The notes: generated by a model from the sequence alone, not told the origin. A stretch of DNA of 64,000 nt from Hyphomicrobium sp. (GCA_022844105.1 JALHMJ010000003.1:79887-143886), one strand, 5' to 3'; counted from the first letter of the stretch, positions 7,986-17,766 are shown. Numbers and translations: made by a program.

Positions 7986-9983
7986 TCAGCCTGACGACCG
8001 TGGCCAGCCCATGAATAAGGCTTCCAGTGCCAGAGCGCGCGCGTCCGCTTCGAGCCCGGCGCTCCGCAGAGCGCGGATCGTATCGCCCAGCGAAATGATG
8101 TGCGCGCCTTCCGCGCCATTCGGTCCGAGCGCCTGCATGGCGCGCAGCACCGTGTGTCCGAACTCTTTCTTCTTCGCAGCTTCAGACAACGCCGTCAGGA
8201 CGCCGGTGTCTGGCAGAAATCCGGAGTTGGGCTGCTCTGTACGGCTTGCCAGATCCCACAGCGGGATTGGCACCTGGATCTGCAACGCATCGAGCACTGT
8301 GGCCAGCCGGTGCAACTGATCCGGGGCAAATCGACCGCGCGCGGCCAGTCCTTCCAGCGCAGCCAAATGCCGGGACCGCCCCTCATTCAACGAAGGATCC
8401 GCGACGTCGGCCAGCGCGAGCCAATGATCATAACCGTTCGACCGGCCGCCCGGAACCTCCCCGAAAGGGTTCGCAGGAGCATCCAAAGTACCGCCGAACT
8501 CGGCCCATTGACGCGCACCGGCGAAATTGCCGGAAGCGATGGCCGTTTCAATCGCCGTCTCGGCAAACCATCCGATTTCCGGCACGCGCTGCAGTGATGC
8601 CGCGGCCGGGGCCATGATCTGCAATCCAGGCCAGTAAAGCCCCGCGCGCCGCGCCTCATCAAGGAACGACCGGATCAGTCGGGCTTTTTTCAACGGCGTG
8701 ATCTCGTCTTCGGCCGATTGGAAAAGTGCCGCACGTCCCACCGCGGCGGCCGCCGGTCCATCGTTGCCGGCATCCCCACCGGTAAAACCACGATAAGCCT
8801 GCGCCAGATCGGCTGCCGGGATCGCATTCAATTGCGCCGCGCGCTCGGCTGCGGCAAGCCGCGTGGCAGGTTCGGTCTTCACGTCGCGTAAGAGCAGCGC
8901 CGAGAGGCTCGGACCTGCCGTCTCGACCAGCATGCCCGCGTCGACGGGACCACCGAGTTCAAGAATGCGCCAGTCGATCGGCCCAACTTTCTGCCCCTTG
9001 CGCACGACGGGCTTGGCACCCGTTGCGATTGCATCGATGGCGTCCAGGCCGGCGCTGTCCTCAACGCCCTCGTCGCGCGCCAGTGCCACCTGCAACTGAG
9101 CCGACTCCCGCTTGTCCGCAATGGCTGCACAGTAGGCGCGGACCAGAAGCGACGAGCCTTTAAGAGAGGCCGGCAACGGTCCCTGCGCGGTGTTCATTGC
9201 CGCCACCACCGCGCAACCAGCATCCCCGTCGCCGCGTGCGATGGACGTGCGCGCGGCGAGCACCGCCAGTACCGGGTCGGATCCAGCCGACGGGTGCTGA
9301 TCAAGGAGCCGTTGCGCTTCATCAATGAGTCCGGACCGCTCCAACGCGTCGACCCGAACGGCGGTCAAACGCAGATCGGCAGCGCCACTCGGCGACGGCT
9401 GGTCCGCCGAAGTCAGGAGGCGCCGGAACAGCGCGTGCAAGGTTGGCGATCGCGGGGGGATGTCGAGCTTTGAAGCCGCTGTTTCGAACGCCTCGGGCGT
9501 CAAGCCCTGCCAGAGGTCAATCGGGGGTCCCAGCCCATTCGCGGTCATCGCAGGCGCGGGATCATTTCGCATCACTGTACGTGTCGTCGCGGCAGGAGCC
9601 GATCGCGGCGGCTGGCCGTCTGAACCCCCTGGCGCCGAACTCGATGACGAACCGAACCTGGGCGGCTCGTCGCTGCCATCGCCCGGCGGTAATGCGGCCG
9701 GTCCAGGGTTGGCCGCCGCGGCTGCCGGCGCCGGTTCGGCTTCGATCGGTGCCAATGTCTCCCGTTCGATCGTCCCGGTAGCCGCGGCAGCGCCGGCTGG
9801 AAGTTCACCCGGTGCGATGATGTCGTCGCCGGGTGCCGGGTCAGCGGGGCGGCTCTTGGCAGCCACGGGACGCGTTGTTTCGGGATCGTCGAACGGGCTC
9901 GGGATACCACCGGCCACGGCCGGCACTGCCGCACAAGCGGCAATCAGGGAAAGGCTCAGTCGCGAGCGGAATTGGCAGCGCAT
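7986..9983 (-). CDS. hypothetical exported protein, 665 residues, helical-repeat-like
   Basis: Not recognised. It has a signal peptide (MRCQFRSRLSLSLIAACAAV, cleavage near residue 24), then about 130 residues rich in Pro, Ala, Gly and Ser without obvious fold. The remaining 500 residues are alpha-helical and Ala/Leu-rich, with phrases such as DEAQRLLDQHP and LAVLAARTSIARGDGDAGCAV that resemble TPR-like repeats. This suggests a periplasmic or envelope scaffold. It follows the 48-residue membrane protein by 13 bp and is followed by xerD after 3 bp, so a three-gene operon is likely. A role near cell division is possible from context only. Confidence 0.7.
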   Translation of the reverse strand: MRCQFRSRLSLSLIAACAAVPAVAGGIPSPFDDPETTRPVAAKSRPADPAPGDDIIAPGELPAGAAAATGTIERETLAPIEAEPAPAAAAANPGPAALPPGDGSDEPPRFGSSSSSAPGGSDGQPPRSAPAATTRTVMRNDPAPAMTANGLGPPIDLWQGLTPEAFETAASKLDIPPRSPTLHALFRRLLTSADQPSPSGAADLRLTAVRVDALERSGLIDEAQRLLDQHPSAGSDPVLAVLAARTSIARGDGDAGCAVVAAMNTAQGPLPASLKGSSLLVRAYCAAIADKRESAQLQVALARDEGVEDSAGLDAIDAIATGAKPVVRKGQKVGPIDWRILELGGPVDAGMLVETAGPSLSALLLRDVKTEPATRLAAAERAAQLNAIPAADLAQAYRGFTGGDAGNDGPAAAAVGRAALFQSAEDEITPLKKARLIRSFLDEARRAGLYWPGLQIMAPAAASLQRVPEIGWFAETAIETAIASGNFAGARQWAEFGGTLDAPANPFGEVPGGRSNGYDHWLALADVADPSLNEGRSRHLAALEGLAARGRFAPDQLHRLATVLDALQIQVPIPLWDLASRTEQPNSGFLPDTGVLTALSEAAKKKEFGHTVLRAMQALGPNGAEGAHIISLGDTIRALRSAGLEADARALALEALFMGWPRSSG

Positions 9984-9996
9984 GGGCCCGTGAGGT

Positions 9997-10143
9997 TCAC
10001 TCTTTGCGGATCTTTACACCGGGGACGACTTTGACCTCTTCCCTTTGAACGGGCTCGTACTTTGTCGCCAGAAACCACATCCCGGCCGTGAACAGGCCAG
10101 CGCTGGCAACAATGACGAACAAGAAACGGAAAAGACTTGGCAT
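9997..10143 (-). CDS. small single-pass membrane protein (48 residues)
   Basis: Begins MPSLFRFLFVIVASAGLFTAG, giving one transmembrane helix at about residues 5-26, followed by a charged tail ending VVPGVKIRKE. Small proteins of this shape sit before large exported proteins in many Hyphomicrobiales and are annotated as hypothetical. The longer open frame upstream is intergenic in character. It is the first gene of the operon with the 665-residue protein and xerD, and is divergent from aroK. Confidence 0.65.
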   Translation of the reverse strand: MPSLFRFLFVIVASAGLFTAGMWFLATKYEPVQREEVKVVPGVKIRKE

Positions 10144-10181
10144 GTCAGATCGTACGTCCCCTTCCAGTACTGTCCGTTCAA

Positions 10182-10244
10182 GTTGGCGCCAATGTGTTCG
10201 CTGGACGCTGAGGACGGTAACCGAAGCGGAGCGATTGCGCCAAC
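10182..10244. repeat. spaced inverted repeat between the divergent 48-residue gene and aroK
   Basis: GTTGGCGCCAAT at 10182-10193 and GATTGCGCCAAC at 10233-10244 are inverted copies of each other with one offset base, separated by 39 bases. They sit in the 227-bp gap between divergent genes. This could be a regulator-binding pair or chance. Nothing else is evident in the gap. Confidence 0.3.
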
Positions 10245-10370
10245 CGGCACAGTTCCCGATGTGACATTTGAAATCCGGTCCCCGATGAGCAATACACGGG
10301 TGCAGAAGCTTTGAGGTTACAATCACCGGAATTGTTTGCATGATTCGGGGGTGAGAGGCTGTTGGGCACC

Positions 10371-10952
10371 ATGGACGAACCCAAGGAGATCAACACAATT
10401 GATGCGCTTGTCGCCCGTTTGGGCGAGCGCTCGATTGTACTTGTTGGTTTGATGGGCTGTGGGAAGTCGTCGGTCGGCCGCCGCCTTGCTTCGCGCCTCG
10501 GCCTTCTGTTTGTTGATGCCGACGAAGAGATCGAGCGCGTGGCGGCAAAATCGATCGTCGAGATATTCGCCGACCACGGCGAAGCCTATTTCCGCGATGG
10601 AGAGCGCCGGGTCATTGCACGGTTGCTGGCCAATGGACCACAAGTCTTGGCCACCGGCGGTGGCGCTTTCATCAATCCGGAAACGCGTGCGAACATTCGC
10701 GAGCGCGGGATCTCGATCTGGCTCCGGGCCGATCTCCCAATCCTGATGCGGCGAGTATCCAAGCGCGAAAATCGCCCGCTCCTCAAGACGGCCTACCCGG
10801 AAGCGACCATGCGCGACCTGATCGACAAGCGCTATCCTGTTTATGCCGAAGCCGACCTTACGATCGACAGCCGCGACGTTCCCCACGATGTCATCGTCAA
10901 TGAAGCAATATCGGCACTGAAATCCAAACTCGCGCCAGTCCCCGCCGCCTGA
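10371..10952 (+). CDS. aroK: shikimate kinase
   Basis: 193 residues from ATG at 10371; a TTG three codons upstream is also in frame. Phosphorylates the 3-hydroxyl of shikimate with ATP in the pathway to chorismate. Walker A GLMGCGKS is at residues 26-33, the shikimate-binding DADEEIE at about 46-52, FRDGERRV near 73, the ATGGGAF glycine loop near 95 and the lid arginine in KRENRPLL. It is directly followed by aroB, 33 bp on, as in most proteobacteria. Confidence 0.95.
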   Translation: MDEPKEINTIDALVARLGERSIVLVGLMGCGKSSVGRRLASRLGLLFVDADEEIERVAAKSIVEIFADHGEAYFRDGERRVIARLLANGPQVLATGGGAFINPETRANIRERGISIWLRADLPILMRRVSKRENRPLLKTAYPEATMRDLIDKRYPVYAEADLTIDSRDVPHDVIVNEAISALKSKLAPVPAA

Positions 10953-10985
10953 GCTTTGCGGTCACAACAACGAGACACCCGTCCC

Positions 10986-12134
10986 ATGCCCACGCTCGCC
11001 CACTCGATGTCAGGAACAACCCGCGCGGAAAAGACGGTGCCGGTGGTACTTGGCGCGCGCAGCTATAACGTGCTCATAGGGCCAGGCCTTCTGTCGGAGG
11101 CCGGGCGTCTGATAGCAACCCGCATCGGCAAGGGTAAGTGCGGTATCGTGACGGATGAGAATGTTGCCGGGCACCATCTGGCGACACTCGAAGCGGCGCT
11201 GAAGGCGGAGAACCGCCACGCGGGTTCGATCATCCTTCCGCCGGGCGAGGCGACGAAGTGTTTCGCGCAGCTCTCCCGTCTGAGCGAGGGCTTGCTCGAA
11301 ATGGGTCTCGAGCGCGGTGATTTTGTCGTCGCGTTCGGCGGCGGCGTCATCGGTGATCTCGCCGGCTTCGCAGCGGGAATCCTTCGTCGCGGCGTGCGCT
11401 TCGTCCAGATTCCAACGTCACTTCTGGCTCAGGTCGACAGCTCCGTTGGCGGCAAGACGGGCATCAACACGCCGCAGGGCAAAAATCTGATTGGCGTCTT
11501 CCATCAACCCAGCCTCGTCATCGCCGACACCGATGTGCTGGCCACACTCCCGCAGCGCGAAATGCGTGCCGGCTACGCGGAAGTCGCAAAATATGGTCTG
11601 CTCGGCGATGCACCGTTTTTCGACTGGCTCGAAAGCCAGTGGCAGGGAGTCTTCGGCAATTCCGGCTCAGACCTCACGCGCGCGATTGAAACGAGCGTCA
11701 AGGCCAAGGCAGATATCGTCGCGCGCGACGAATTCGAGACGGGTGATCGCGCGCTGTTAAATCTTGGTCATACATTCGGTCATGCCCTAGAGGCCTGGAC
11801 CGGCTATTCGTCCCGGCTCCTTCACGGCGAAGGCGTCGCCATTGGAATGGCGCAGGCGTTTCGCTTCTCCGAAAAGGAAGGCCTGTGCCCGCCCGGTACG
11901 GCGCGGCGTGTTGCGTTGCATCTGGCAGCCGTCGGTCTGCCGACGCGGCTGCAGGATATTCCCGGTGCCAATGCCGACGTCGACACACTGGTCCGGCTGA
12001 TGGGACAAGACAAAAAAGTCCGGGACGGCAAGCTGACGTTCATTCTCGTGCGCGGCATCGGCGAGGCGTTCGTCGCACGTGATGTCGATCCGGACAAAGT
12101 CCGCGAATTTCTCGCAAGTGAGATAGTTGGTTGA
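10986..12134 (+). CDS. aroB: 3-dehydroquinate synthase
   Basis: 382 residues from MPTLAHSM. An NAD- and metal-dependent enzyme of the shikimate pathway converting DAHP to 3-dehydroquinate. Visible are GGGVIGDLAGF in the NAD-binding domain, the QVDSSVGGKTGIN block, the metal ligands in GYAEVAKYG and NLGHTFGHALE, and HGEGVAIGM. Length is normal. It forms an operon with aroK, and the CorC-like gene follows 98 bp later on the same strand; aroK-aroB-CorC-like is a familiar alphaproteobacterial order. Confidence 0.95.
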   Translation: MPTLAHSMSGTTRAEKTVPVVLGARSYNVLIGPGLLSEAGRLIATRIGKGKCGIVTDENVAGHHLATLEAALKAENRHAGSIILPPGEATKCFAQLSRLSEGLLEMGLERGDFVVAFGGGVIGDLAGFAAGILRRGVRFVQIPTSLLAQVDSSVGGKTGINTPQGKNLIGVFHQPSLVIADTDVLATLPQREMRAGYAEVAKYGLLGDAPFFDWLESQWQGVFGNSGSDLTRAIETSVKAKADIVARDEFETGDRALLNLGHTFGHALEAWTGYSSRLLHGEGVAIGMAQAFRFSEKEGLCPPGTARRVALHLAAVGLPTRLQDIPGANADVDTLVRLMGQDKKVRDGKLTFILVRGIGEAFVARDVDPDKVREFLASEIVG

Positions 12135-12232
12135 CCGATCGTCACCGTTGGATTTGCGTTTGGTGATCGTCCTATACTCCTGCGCCATCCGCGCCACGTT
12201 TGCCGCGGCGGCCGCACGAAACGGATTGTCCA

Positions 12233-13522
12233 ATGACCCTCGAAATTGTCCTGACGGTTGTCGCCATTGTCGCGCTGATCGCACTATCCGCATTCTTCAG
12301 CGGGTCCGAAACAGCGCTCACGGCCGCCTCGCGTGCACGCATGCACGCCCTCGAGCAGGAGGGCAATGCAGCCGCCATGAGCGTCAACCGGCTGCTTGTC
12401 GCGCCGGAGAAAACGATTGGAGCCATTCTATTGGGTAATACGCTGGTCGATGTCCTGGCGTCCGCCTTGGCATCCGGACTGGCCGTCCAACTCGCCGGCG
12501 ACGTCGGCGTCCTCTATGCCACGATCACGATGACGGTTCTGATCGTCATATTCGGCGCGGTTCTGCCCAAGACGTACGCGCTGGCCTACTCCGATCGTCT
12601 GGCACTGTTTGTTTCACCCTTCATGCGCACCGTGGTAACGGCCTTATCGCCGTTTACTAAGTCGATCGAGTTCCTGGTCCGGCAGTTTTTCAAGCTCACG
12701 CCCGGCAAGGAAGATGACGCAGCCAATATCCTCGCGGCGCACGAGGAGATCCGCGGCACAATCGATCTGCAAGCGAAAGAAGGCACGGTCCTAAGGCACG
12801 ATGCGAATATGCTCGGCGGCGTGCTCGACCTGCGCGATCTGCAGATCGCCGATATCATGATTCATCGGACCAAGATGGAGACGCTGGACGTCGACAGCGA
12901 TCCGCAAGACATCATCGATGAGATTTTGAAATCGCAGTTCACGCGTATGCCGCTGTGGCGTGACGAACCCGAAAACATCGTCGCCGTCCTGCATACCAAG
13001 GACCTCCTGACTGCGCTCGGCCGCGTCGGTTGGGATGTCGCTAAGCTCGACATCATGAGTTTTGCCCAGCCACCGTGGTTCGTCCCGGACACGACAAGCC
13101 TCAAGACGCAGCTCAATCAGTTTCTGAAGAAGAAGGCGCAGATGGCGCTCGTCGTCGACGAGTACGGCGAGGTGCAGGGCCTCATCACGCTTGAGGATAT
13201 TTTAGAAGAAATCGTCGGTCAAATTGCTGACGAACACGACACACACGAAATGTCGATCCGCCTGCAGGCCGACGGCACCGTCAACGTCGACGGCACAGTC
13301 CCGATCCGCGATTTGAACCGGCAGATGGACTGGAACTTGCCCGAGGAGGAAGCAACCACGCTCGCGGGTCTGGTCATTCACGAGGCGCAGACCATTCCGG
13401 AGCCGGGGCAGGTCTTCATCTTTCACGGCTACCGCTTCGAAATCCTGCGCAAAACCCGCAACAAGATTTCCGCCGTGCGCGTCAAACGGCTGGCTGCGCG
13501 TGATGATGACGATAGCGGCTGA
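12233..13522 (+). CDS. HlyC/CorC family transporter-associated protein (DUF21, CBS pair)
   Basis: 429 residues. An N-terminal DUF21 membrane domain with about four hydrophobic segments (first IVLTVVAIVALIALSAFFSG) holds FFSGSETALTA. Then come two CBS domains around residues 205-330 (MIHRTKMETLDVD, VVDEYGEVQGLITLEDILEEIVGQI) and a C-terminal CorC_HlyC domain. Members are linked to magnesium or cobalt efflux and once were misnamed hemolysins. Position next to cobT/cobS is suggestive but such neighbours are common by synteny alone. A second paralogue lies at about 35-36 kb. Confidence 0.88.
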   Translation: MTLEIVLTVVAIVALIALSAFFSGSETALTAASRARMHALEQEGNAAAMSVNRLLVAPEKTIGAILLGNTLVDVLASALASGLAVQLAGDVGVLYATITMTVLIVIFGAVLPKTYALAYSDRLALFVSPFMRTVVTALSPFTKSIEFLVRQFFKLTPGKEDDAANILAAHEEIRGTIDLQAKEGTVLRHDANMLGGVLDLRDLQIADIMIHRTKMETLDVDSDPQDIIDEILKSQFTRMPLWRDEPENIVAVLHTKDLLTALGRVGWDVAKLDIMSFAQPPWFVPDTTSLKTQLNQFLKKKAQMALVVDEYGEVQGLITLEDILEEIVGQIADEHDTHEMSIRLQADGTVNVDGTVPIRDLNRQMDWNLPEEEATTLAGLVIHEAQTIPEPGQVFIFHGYRFEILRKTRNKISAVRVKRLAARDDDDSG

Positions 13523-13523
13523 G

Positions 13524-15416
13524 TTAGTGCCGGACCCGCGCGGGTCCGCGCCGGGGCGAAGGTGCGCCTTTCGCCGGTTCATCGAACAGCTCGACGAGTT
13601 TGTCCGTCATGGCGCCGGCGAGTTCGCTTGCATCCGTGATCGTCACCGCGCGGCGATAGTAGCGCGTCACGTCATGGCCGATGCCGATCGCAATCAGTTC
13701 GACAGGCGAGCGGGTCTCGATTTCGTGAATGACCTGCCGCAAATGATGTTCCAGATAGCTGCCGGTATTGACCGATAGAGTGGAATCGTCCACCGGCGCG
13801 CCGTCCGAAATCATCATCAGAATGCGCCGCTGCTCCGGCCGCGCAAGCAGCCGCTGATGCGCCCATGCGAGCGCCTCCCCATCGATGTTTTCTTTCAGCA
13901 ATCCTTCGCGCATCATGAGCGCCAGCGACCGCTTCGCACGCCGCCAGGGAGCATCGGCGGTCTTGTAGATGATGTGCCTGAGATCGTTGAGACGGCCCGG
14001 ATTAGGCGGTTTGCCGGCGGCCAGCCACTTTTCGCGGGCCTCTCCGCCTTTCCAGGCCTTCGTCGTGAAGCCGAGGATTTCAACCTTCACACCGCAGCGT
14101 TCGAGCGTCCGCGCGAGAATGTCGGCACAGCAGGCAGCCACCATGATCGGGCGCCCGCGCATGGAGCCCGAGTTGTCGATTAAGAGCGTCACGACCGTAT
14201 CGCGAAAATCGGTGTCCCGCTCGCGCATGAACGACAGCGCGTGCATCGGATCGATGATGATCCGCGTCAAGCGCGCGGCATCGAGTGCGCCTTCCTCCAG
14301 ATCGAAATCCCAGGCGCGGTTCTGCTTGGCAAGCAGCCGCCGTTGCAGTCGGTTCGCCAGCCGCGAAACGGTCGAAGCCAGGACGCGCAATTCTTTGTCG
14401 AGGAATGTGCGCAGGCGGTCGAGTTCTTCCGCGGTCGAGAGCTTATCTGCCTCGACCACTTCGTCGTTTCCGCTGGCAAACACCTTGTAGCCAAAGTTTT
14501 CCGGAGCATCGAGGACGGAGAGGTTCGGTCGCCAGGGCTCGGCGGTATCGCTCTCAGCCTCGCCCTCGGCCTCGATCTCGATGTCTTGCATTTCACCGGC
14601 ATCGGCGGCCTCCGCCGTGTCGCCATTTTCGCCTTCGCTCTCGCTTTCCTCGCCGGCGTCTTCCTGTCCCTCGTTGGCCTCTTCCTCGCCTTCGGTTTCC
14701 TGGTCGCCGCCCTCCGGCTGCTGTTCCTGCTCGTCTTCGCTGTCCTCGCGCTCGCCTTCATTCGGCTGCTCGGCCATTTCCAGCGTGCGCAACAAATCGC
14801 GCACGAGCCGCCCGAACGCTTCCTGATCTCCCGTCTTGGCCGCGAGCTGCTTCAAGGTTTTGCCGCAGCGCTTTTCGATGACTGGTTTCCAGACATCCGC
14901 AAGGGCCTTGGCTGTGGCTGGAGGGGCGTGGCCAGTCAAACGTTCCCGCACGATGAGCGCCAACGCCTCGTCGAGCGGCGCTTCCTCGCGCGATTTTACT
15001 GTCGCATAGCGCCCATGCGCGAAATAATCCTCGCACTTCGCAGCGAGATTGGCCGCCATGCCATCCATGCGATTGGCGCCGATCGCCTCGACTCGCGCCC
15101 GCTCGACGGCCTCGAACACGGCCCGCGCCTCGCCCGATTGCGGCGACAGCTTGCGATGCAGCTTCTCGTCGTGACACGCCAGCGTGAGCGCCAGACTGTC
15201 GGCCCAGCCACGGACGACAGCGATTTCCCGCTTTGAGGGCACCCGCGCCGGCTCGGGCAGCTGCACATGATGGCCTTCGATCATCGGCTTGCCCGGCGAA
15301 AAGTCCACGCTGATTTTCTCGTCTCCAGCGACCGCGCGCACGGTCAACCCGACGACCCGCTTGAGCGGTTCAGCCGGCGCTTCCTTGCGTTTGGTGGGCG
15401 GGGGAGAGATCGGCAC
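13524..15416 (-). CDS. cobT: aerobic cobaltochelatase subunit CobT
   Basis: 630 residues. N-terminal helical region to about residue 215, then a strongly acidic linker rich in Glu/Asp (about 220-295), then a von Willebrand A domain with the MIDAS motif DNSGSMRG at 414-421. With CobS it forms the AAA+ chaperone complex that drives CobN to insert cobalt into hydrogenobyrinic acid diamide in the late-insertion, oxygen-dependent B12 pathway. It is transcribed after cobS, 5 bp away. No cobN lies in this window. The stop is one base from the stop of the convergent CorC-like gene. Confidence 0.95.
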   Translation of the reverse strand: MPISPPPTKRKEAPAEPLKRVVGLTVRAVAGDEKISVDFSPGKPMIEGHHVQLPEPARVPSKREIAVVRGWADSLALTLACHDEKLHRKLSPQSGEARAVFEAVERARVEAIGANRMDGMAANLAAKCEDYFAHGRYATVKSREEAPLDEALALIVRERLTGHAPPATAKALADVWKPVIEKRCGKTLKQLAAKTGDQEAFGRLVRDLLRTLEMAEQPNEGEREDSEDEQEQQPEGGDQETEGEEEANEGQEDAGEESESEGENGDTAEAADAGEMQDIEIEAEGEAESDTAEPWRPNLSVLDAPENFGYKVFASGNDEVVEADKLSTAEELDRLRTFLDKELRVLASTVSRLANRLQRRLLAKQNRAWDFDLEEGALDAARLTRIIIDPMHALSFMRERDTDFRDTVVTLLIDNSGSMRGRPIMVAACCADILARTLERCGVKVEILGFTTKAWKGGEAREKWLAAGKPPNPGRLNDLRHIIYKTADAPWRRAKRSLALMMREGLLKENIDGEALAWAHQRLLARPEQRRILMMISDGAPVDDSTLSVNTGSYLEHHLRQVIHEIETRSPVELIAIGIGHDVTRYYRRAVTITDASELAGAMTDKLVELFDEPAKGAPSPRRGPARVRH

Positions 15417-15421
15417 TGAAT

Positions 15422-16426
15422 TCAGCTCAACGCTACGTTCGCGGCACTTTCCGGCAGCTCTTCGCCGAAGGCACGCTGATAAAACTCCGCGACCAGCGGC
15501 CGTTCCAATTCATCGCACTTGTTGAGAAACGTGACACGGAACGCGAAGCCGATATCGGTGAAAATGTCGGCGTTCTCCGCCCATGTGATGACCGTCCGCG
15601 GGCTCATCACAGTCGACAGGTCGCCATTGATGAACGCCGATCGCGTGAGATCGGCCACGCGCACCATGGCGCCGACCTGCTTGCGCTTTGCATCGGTCTT
15701 TGCAAACGACTTCACCTTGGCCAGGATGATCCGCACCTCGTCGTCGTGCGGCAGATAGTTGAGCGTCGTCACGATCGACCAGCGGTCCATCTGGCCCTGG
15801 TTGATCTGCTGCGTGCCGTGATAGAGGCCCGATGTGTCGCCAAGCCCGATCGTGTTCGTCGTTGCAAACAGCCGGAACGCCGGATGTGGTTTGATCACTT
15901 TAGATTGGTCGAGCAACGTCAGCTTGCCGGACACTTCGAGCACGCGCTGAATGACGAACATCACGTCGGGACGGCCGGCGTCGTATTCATCGAACACGAG
16001 CGCTGTGTTGGAGCGCAGGCAGTACGGCAGAATGCCTTCACGGAATTCCGTTACCTGCTTGCCATCCTTAAGGACGATGGCATCCTTTCCGATAAGATCG
16101 ATGCGGCTCACGTGGCTGTCGAGGTTCACGCGAATGCACGGCCAGTTGAGTCGCGCGGCCACCTGTTCAATGTGCGTCGACTTGCCTGTGCCGTGATACC
16201 CCTGCACCATCACACGCCGATTGTGCTTGAACCCGGCGAGGATCGCCAGCGTCACATCACGGTTGAAAAGGTAGTCCGGATCGAGGTCGGGGACATGCTC
16301 TTCGGGTTTCGAATAAGCGGGCACTTCCATGTCCGATTCGATGCCGAATACCTGCCTCACCGAAAGTTTGAGATCAGGCAGGCCGGCGTTATCCTTTGTT
16401 GCAGCGGGGGAGGTCGGCGCGCGCAT
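15422..16426 (-). CDS. cobS: aerobic cobaltochelatase subunit CobS
   Basis: 334 residues from MRAPTSPAA; the open frame extends 19 codons further but the shorter start gives the normal length. A MoxR-type AAA+ ATPase with Walker [11 protein letters not shown] near residue 77, Walker [13 protein letters not shown] near 143 and the sensor FATTNTIG near 190. It assembles with CobT as the ATP-hydrolysing partner of CobN. It lies in a minus-strand series with the J-domain gene upstream (137 bp) and cobT downstream. Confidence 0.95.
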   Translation of the reverse strand: MRAPTSPAATKDNAGLPDLKLSVRQVFGIESDMEVPAYSKPEEHVPDLDPDYLFNRDVTLAILAGFKHNRRVMVQGYHGTGKSTHIEQVAARLNWPCIRVNLDSHVSRIDLIGKDAIVLKDGKQVTEFREGILPYCLRSNTALVFDEYDAGRPDVMFVIQRVLEVSGKLTLLDQSKVIKPHPAFRLFATTNTIGLGDTSGLYHGTQQINQGQMDRWSIVTTLNYLPHDDEVRIILAKVKSFAKTDAKRKQVGAMVRVADLTRSAFINGDLSTVMSPRTVITWAENADIFTDIGFAFRVTFLNKCDELERPLVAEFYQRAFGEELPESAANVALS

Positions 16427-16563
16427 GGAAAGTCCTTCGCAAGAGGGGAGCCGCGGTCGCGCTGCTCGAGAATCGCGAACCACACTGAGGCTGTAGGGCT
16501 AACGCTGCCCCGATTTTTGAGTTTCATGGAAAGCGGCGGCCCGTGAGGGTACGTCTGCCGCCG

Positions 16564-17226
16564 TCAAACGAGACCAGCCTGCTTCAAATAATTATAGGCT
16601 TGAATGATCTCACGCAACTTTTCCTCCGAACGGGTGTCGCCGCCGTTGGCATCAGGGTGGTGCAATTTAACGAGTTCCTTGAACCGACCCTTGATTTCGT
16701 CCTTGGTGGCCCCCTGTTTCAGTCCAAGCGACGTCAGCGATTTCTTTTCCAGGGGCCGCAGTTGCCGCCGGTTCTCGACCGGAGTGGACCGGGACTGCCG
16801 CGCCCGCCACGCAAAGAAGGCGCCAGGATCGTTTGGCGGCGGATCATCGCCCGCGGCACTCGGATCCGGCGCGTCCTTGGCTTCCCGTGGCGCTCCGGTG
16901 CGACCCTCTCGCATGCCCGGCGCCCACGAATTGGCCGCCATTTTCCAGGTCGGCCGGTGGCCGGTAAGGGCGTCCTTCTGGAAATCGGCGACTTCTCGAT
17001 CCGACATCCCGTCGAAGTAATTATAGGTGGCGTTGTATTCGCGGACATGATCGACGCAGAAAGCGAAGTATTCGCCGTCGCGCCCGCGTCCTTTCGGCGC
17101 ACGATGGGTCGCGGGCTGGTCACAGCCCTTCCGCTGGCAGCGGGGACCACCAGTGCGCATCTCCTCGGCTTGGGCCTTTTTGGTCCCGACGCGGATGGAG
17201 TCGAAGAATTTCGAATTGAGTTTCAT
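16564..17226 (-). CDS. J-domain protein with C-terminal DnaJ motif
   Basis: 220 residues from MKLNSKFFDSIRV. Middle region has a CxxxxC-H-type pattern (CQRKGCDQPATHRAPKGR, then FCVDHVREYN) and a Pro/Asp-rich linker. The J domain is C-terminal at about 160-218 with LHHPDANGGD carrying the HPD tripeptide that stimulates Hsp70 ATPase. The arrangement fits the J-domain gene found next to cobS and opposite bolA in many alphaproteobacteria. Its client is unknown. The gene is divergent from bolA; the longer frame upstream runs into that regulatory region. Confidence 0.82.
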   Translation of the reverse strand: MKLNSKFFDSIRVGTKKAQAEEMRTGGPRCQRKGCDQPATHRAPKGRGRDGEYFAFCVDHVREYNATYNYFDGMSDREVADFQKDALTGHRPTWKMAANSWAPGMREGRTGAPREAKDAPDPSAAGDDPPPNDPGAFFAWRARQSRSTPVENRRQLRPLEKKSLTSLGLKQGATKDEIKGRFKELVKLHHPDANGGDTRSEEKLREIIQAYNYLKQAGLV

Positions 17227-17380
17227 GGACGCGCGTATGCTGAGAGGGCCTAGCCGAAATGAGCCGCGCACTCTATCACAGGCTGGTGCGCGCCGTCGCG
17301 GCCATAGCGAAAATCCAGAACGAGATTTTAGTGAGTTGTGTCGCGGCAAAAAACGCGCCCGTATGCATCAGGAACACGAA

Positions 17381-17653
17381 ATGTCATTTGAAGACCAAAT
17401 ACGCGAGAAACTCACGGTCGGACTGACGCCGGTCCGTCTCGATGTGATCAATGAGAGCGCGATGCATGCCGGCCACCGCTCTTCGCCAGGAACTGGTGAA
17501 AGCCATTTTCGCGTTCTGGTCGTGTCGGAAAAGTTTGCCGGCCAGACGCGGGTCAATCGCCATCGCATGGTCAACCAACTCATCAGCGAGGAGCTGGCCG
17601 GCGGTGTCCATGCGCTCGCGCTCTCGACCTACGCACCGGATGAAAAGTTCTGA
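17381..17653 (+). CDS. bolA: BolA family protein
   Basis: 90 residues from MSFEDQIREKL, chosen because CAGGAA sits 7 bases before this ATG; an in-frame ATG at 17363 would add six residues. The BolA fold is shown by the GESHFRVLVVSEKF strand-helix, RVNRHRMVNQLI and VHALALSTYAP. The conserved His in this family binds Fe-S clusters with monothiol glutaredoxins in iron regulation or cluster delivery. It is divergent from the J-domain gene and followed by two hairpins. Confidence 0.9.
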   Translation: MSFEDQIREKLTVGLTPVRLDVINESAMHAGHRSSPGTGESHFRVLVVSEKFAGQTRVNRHRMVNQLISEELAGGVHALALSTYAPDEKF

Positions 17654-17660
17654 CACCTAC

Positions 17661-17698
17661 GCCATCCGGCCGGCTCCCCGCCAGGGGAGTCGGATGGC
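17661..17698. repeat. bulged hairpin repeat, copy 1
   Basis: Outer stem GCCATCC (17661-17667) pairs with GGATGGC (17692-17698). The inner arm GGCTCCCC (17672-17679) pairs with GGGGAGTC (17684-17691) with one G-T pair, and the loop is GCCA. An unpaired GGCC (17668-17671) lies on the left side. The same core, with different but matching outer stems, occurs three times near 58.7 kb. It starts 8 bp after the bolA stop and has no T-run. Confidence 0.7.
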
Positions 17699-17715
17699 GC
17701 AAGATAACCTAAAAA

Positions 17716-17747
17716 ATCTGGCTCCCGGAGGAGCCAGATCGTTCTTT
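17716..17747 (+). terminator. rho-independent terminator after bolA
   Basis: ATCTGGCTCC-CGGA-GGAGCCAGAT is a perfect 10-base stem (17716-17739) with CGTTCTTT after it and six A before it. It can end transcription from bolA, and in the reverse direction from the small exported protein gene. Confidence 0.75.
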
Positions 17748-17766
17748 ATGTCTGAGACAAGGCAAG

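Noticed and set aside
14241-15236. 331-codon open frame antisense to cobT
   Set aside because: High GC makes long shadow frames, and cobT on the other strand has its family motifs. No ribosome-binding site or family pattern was seen in the shadow.
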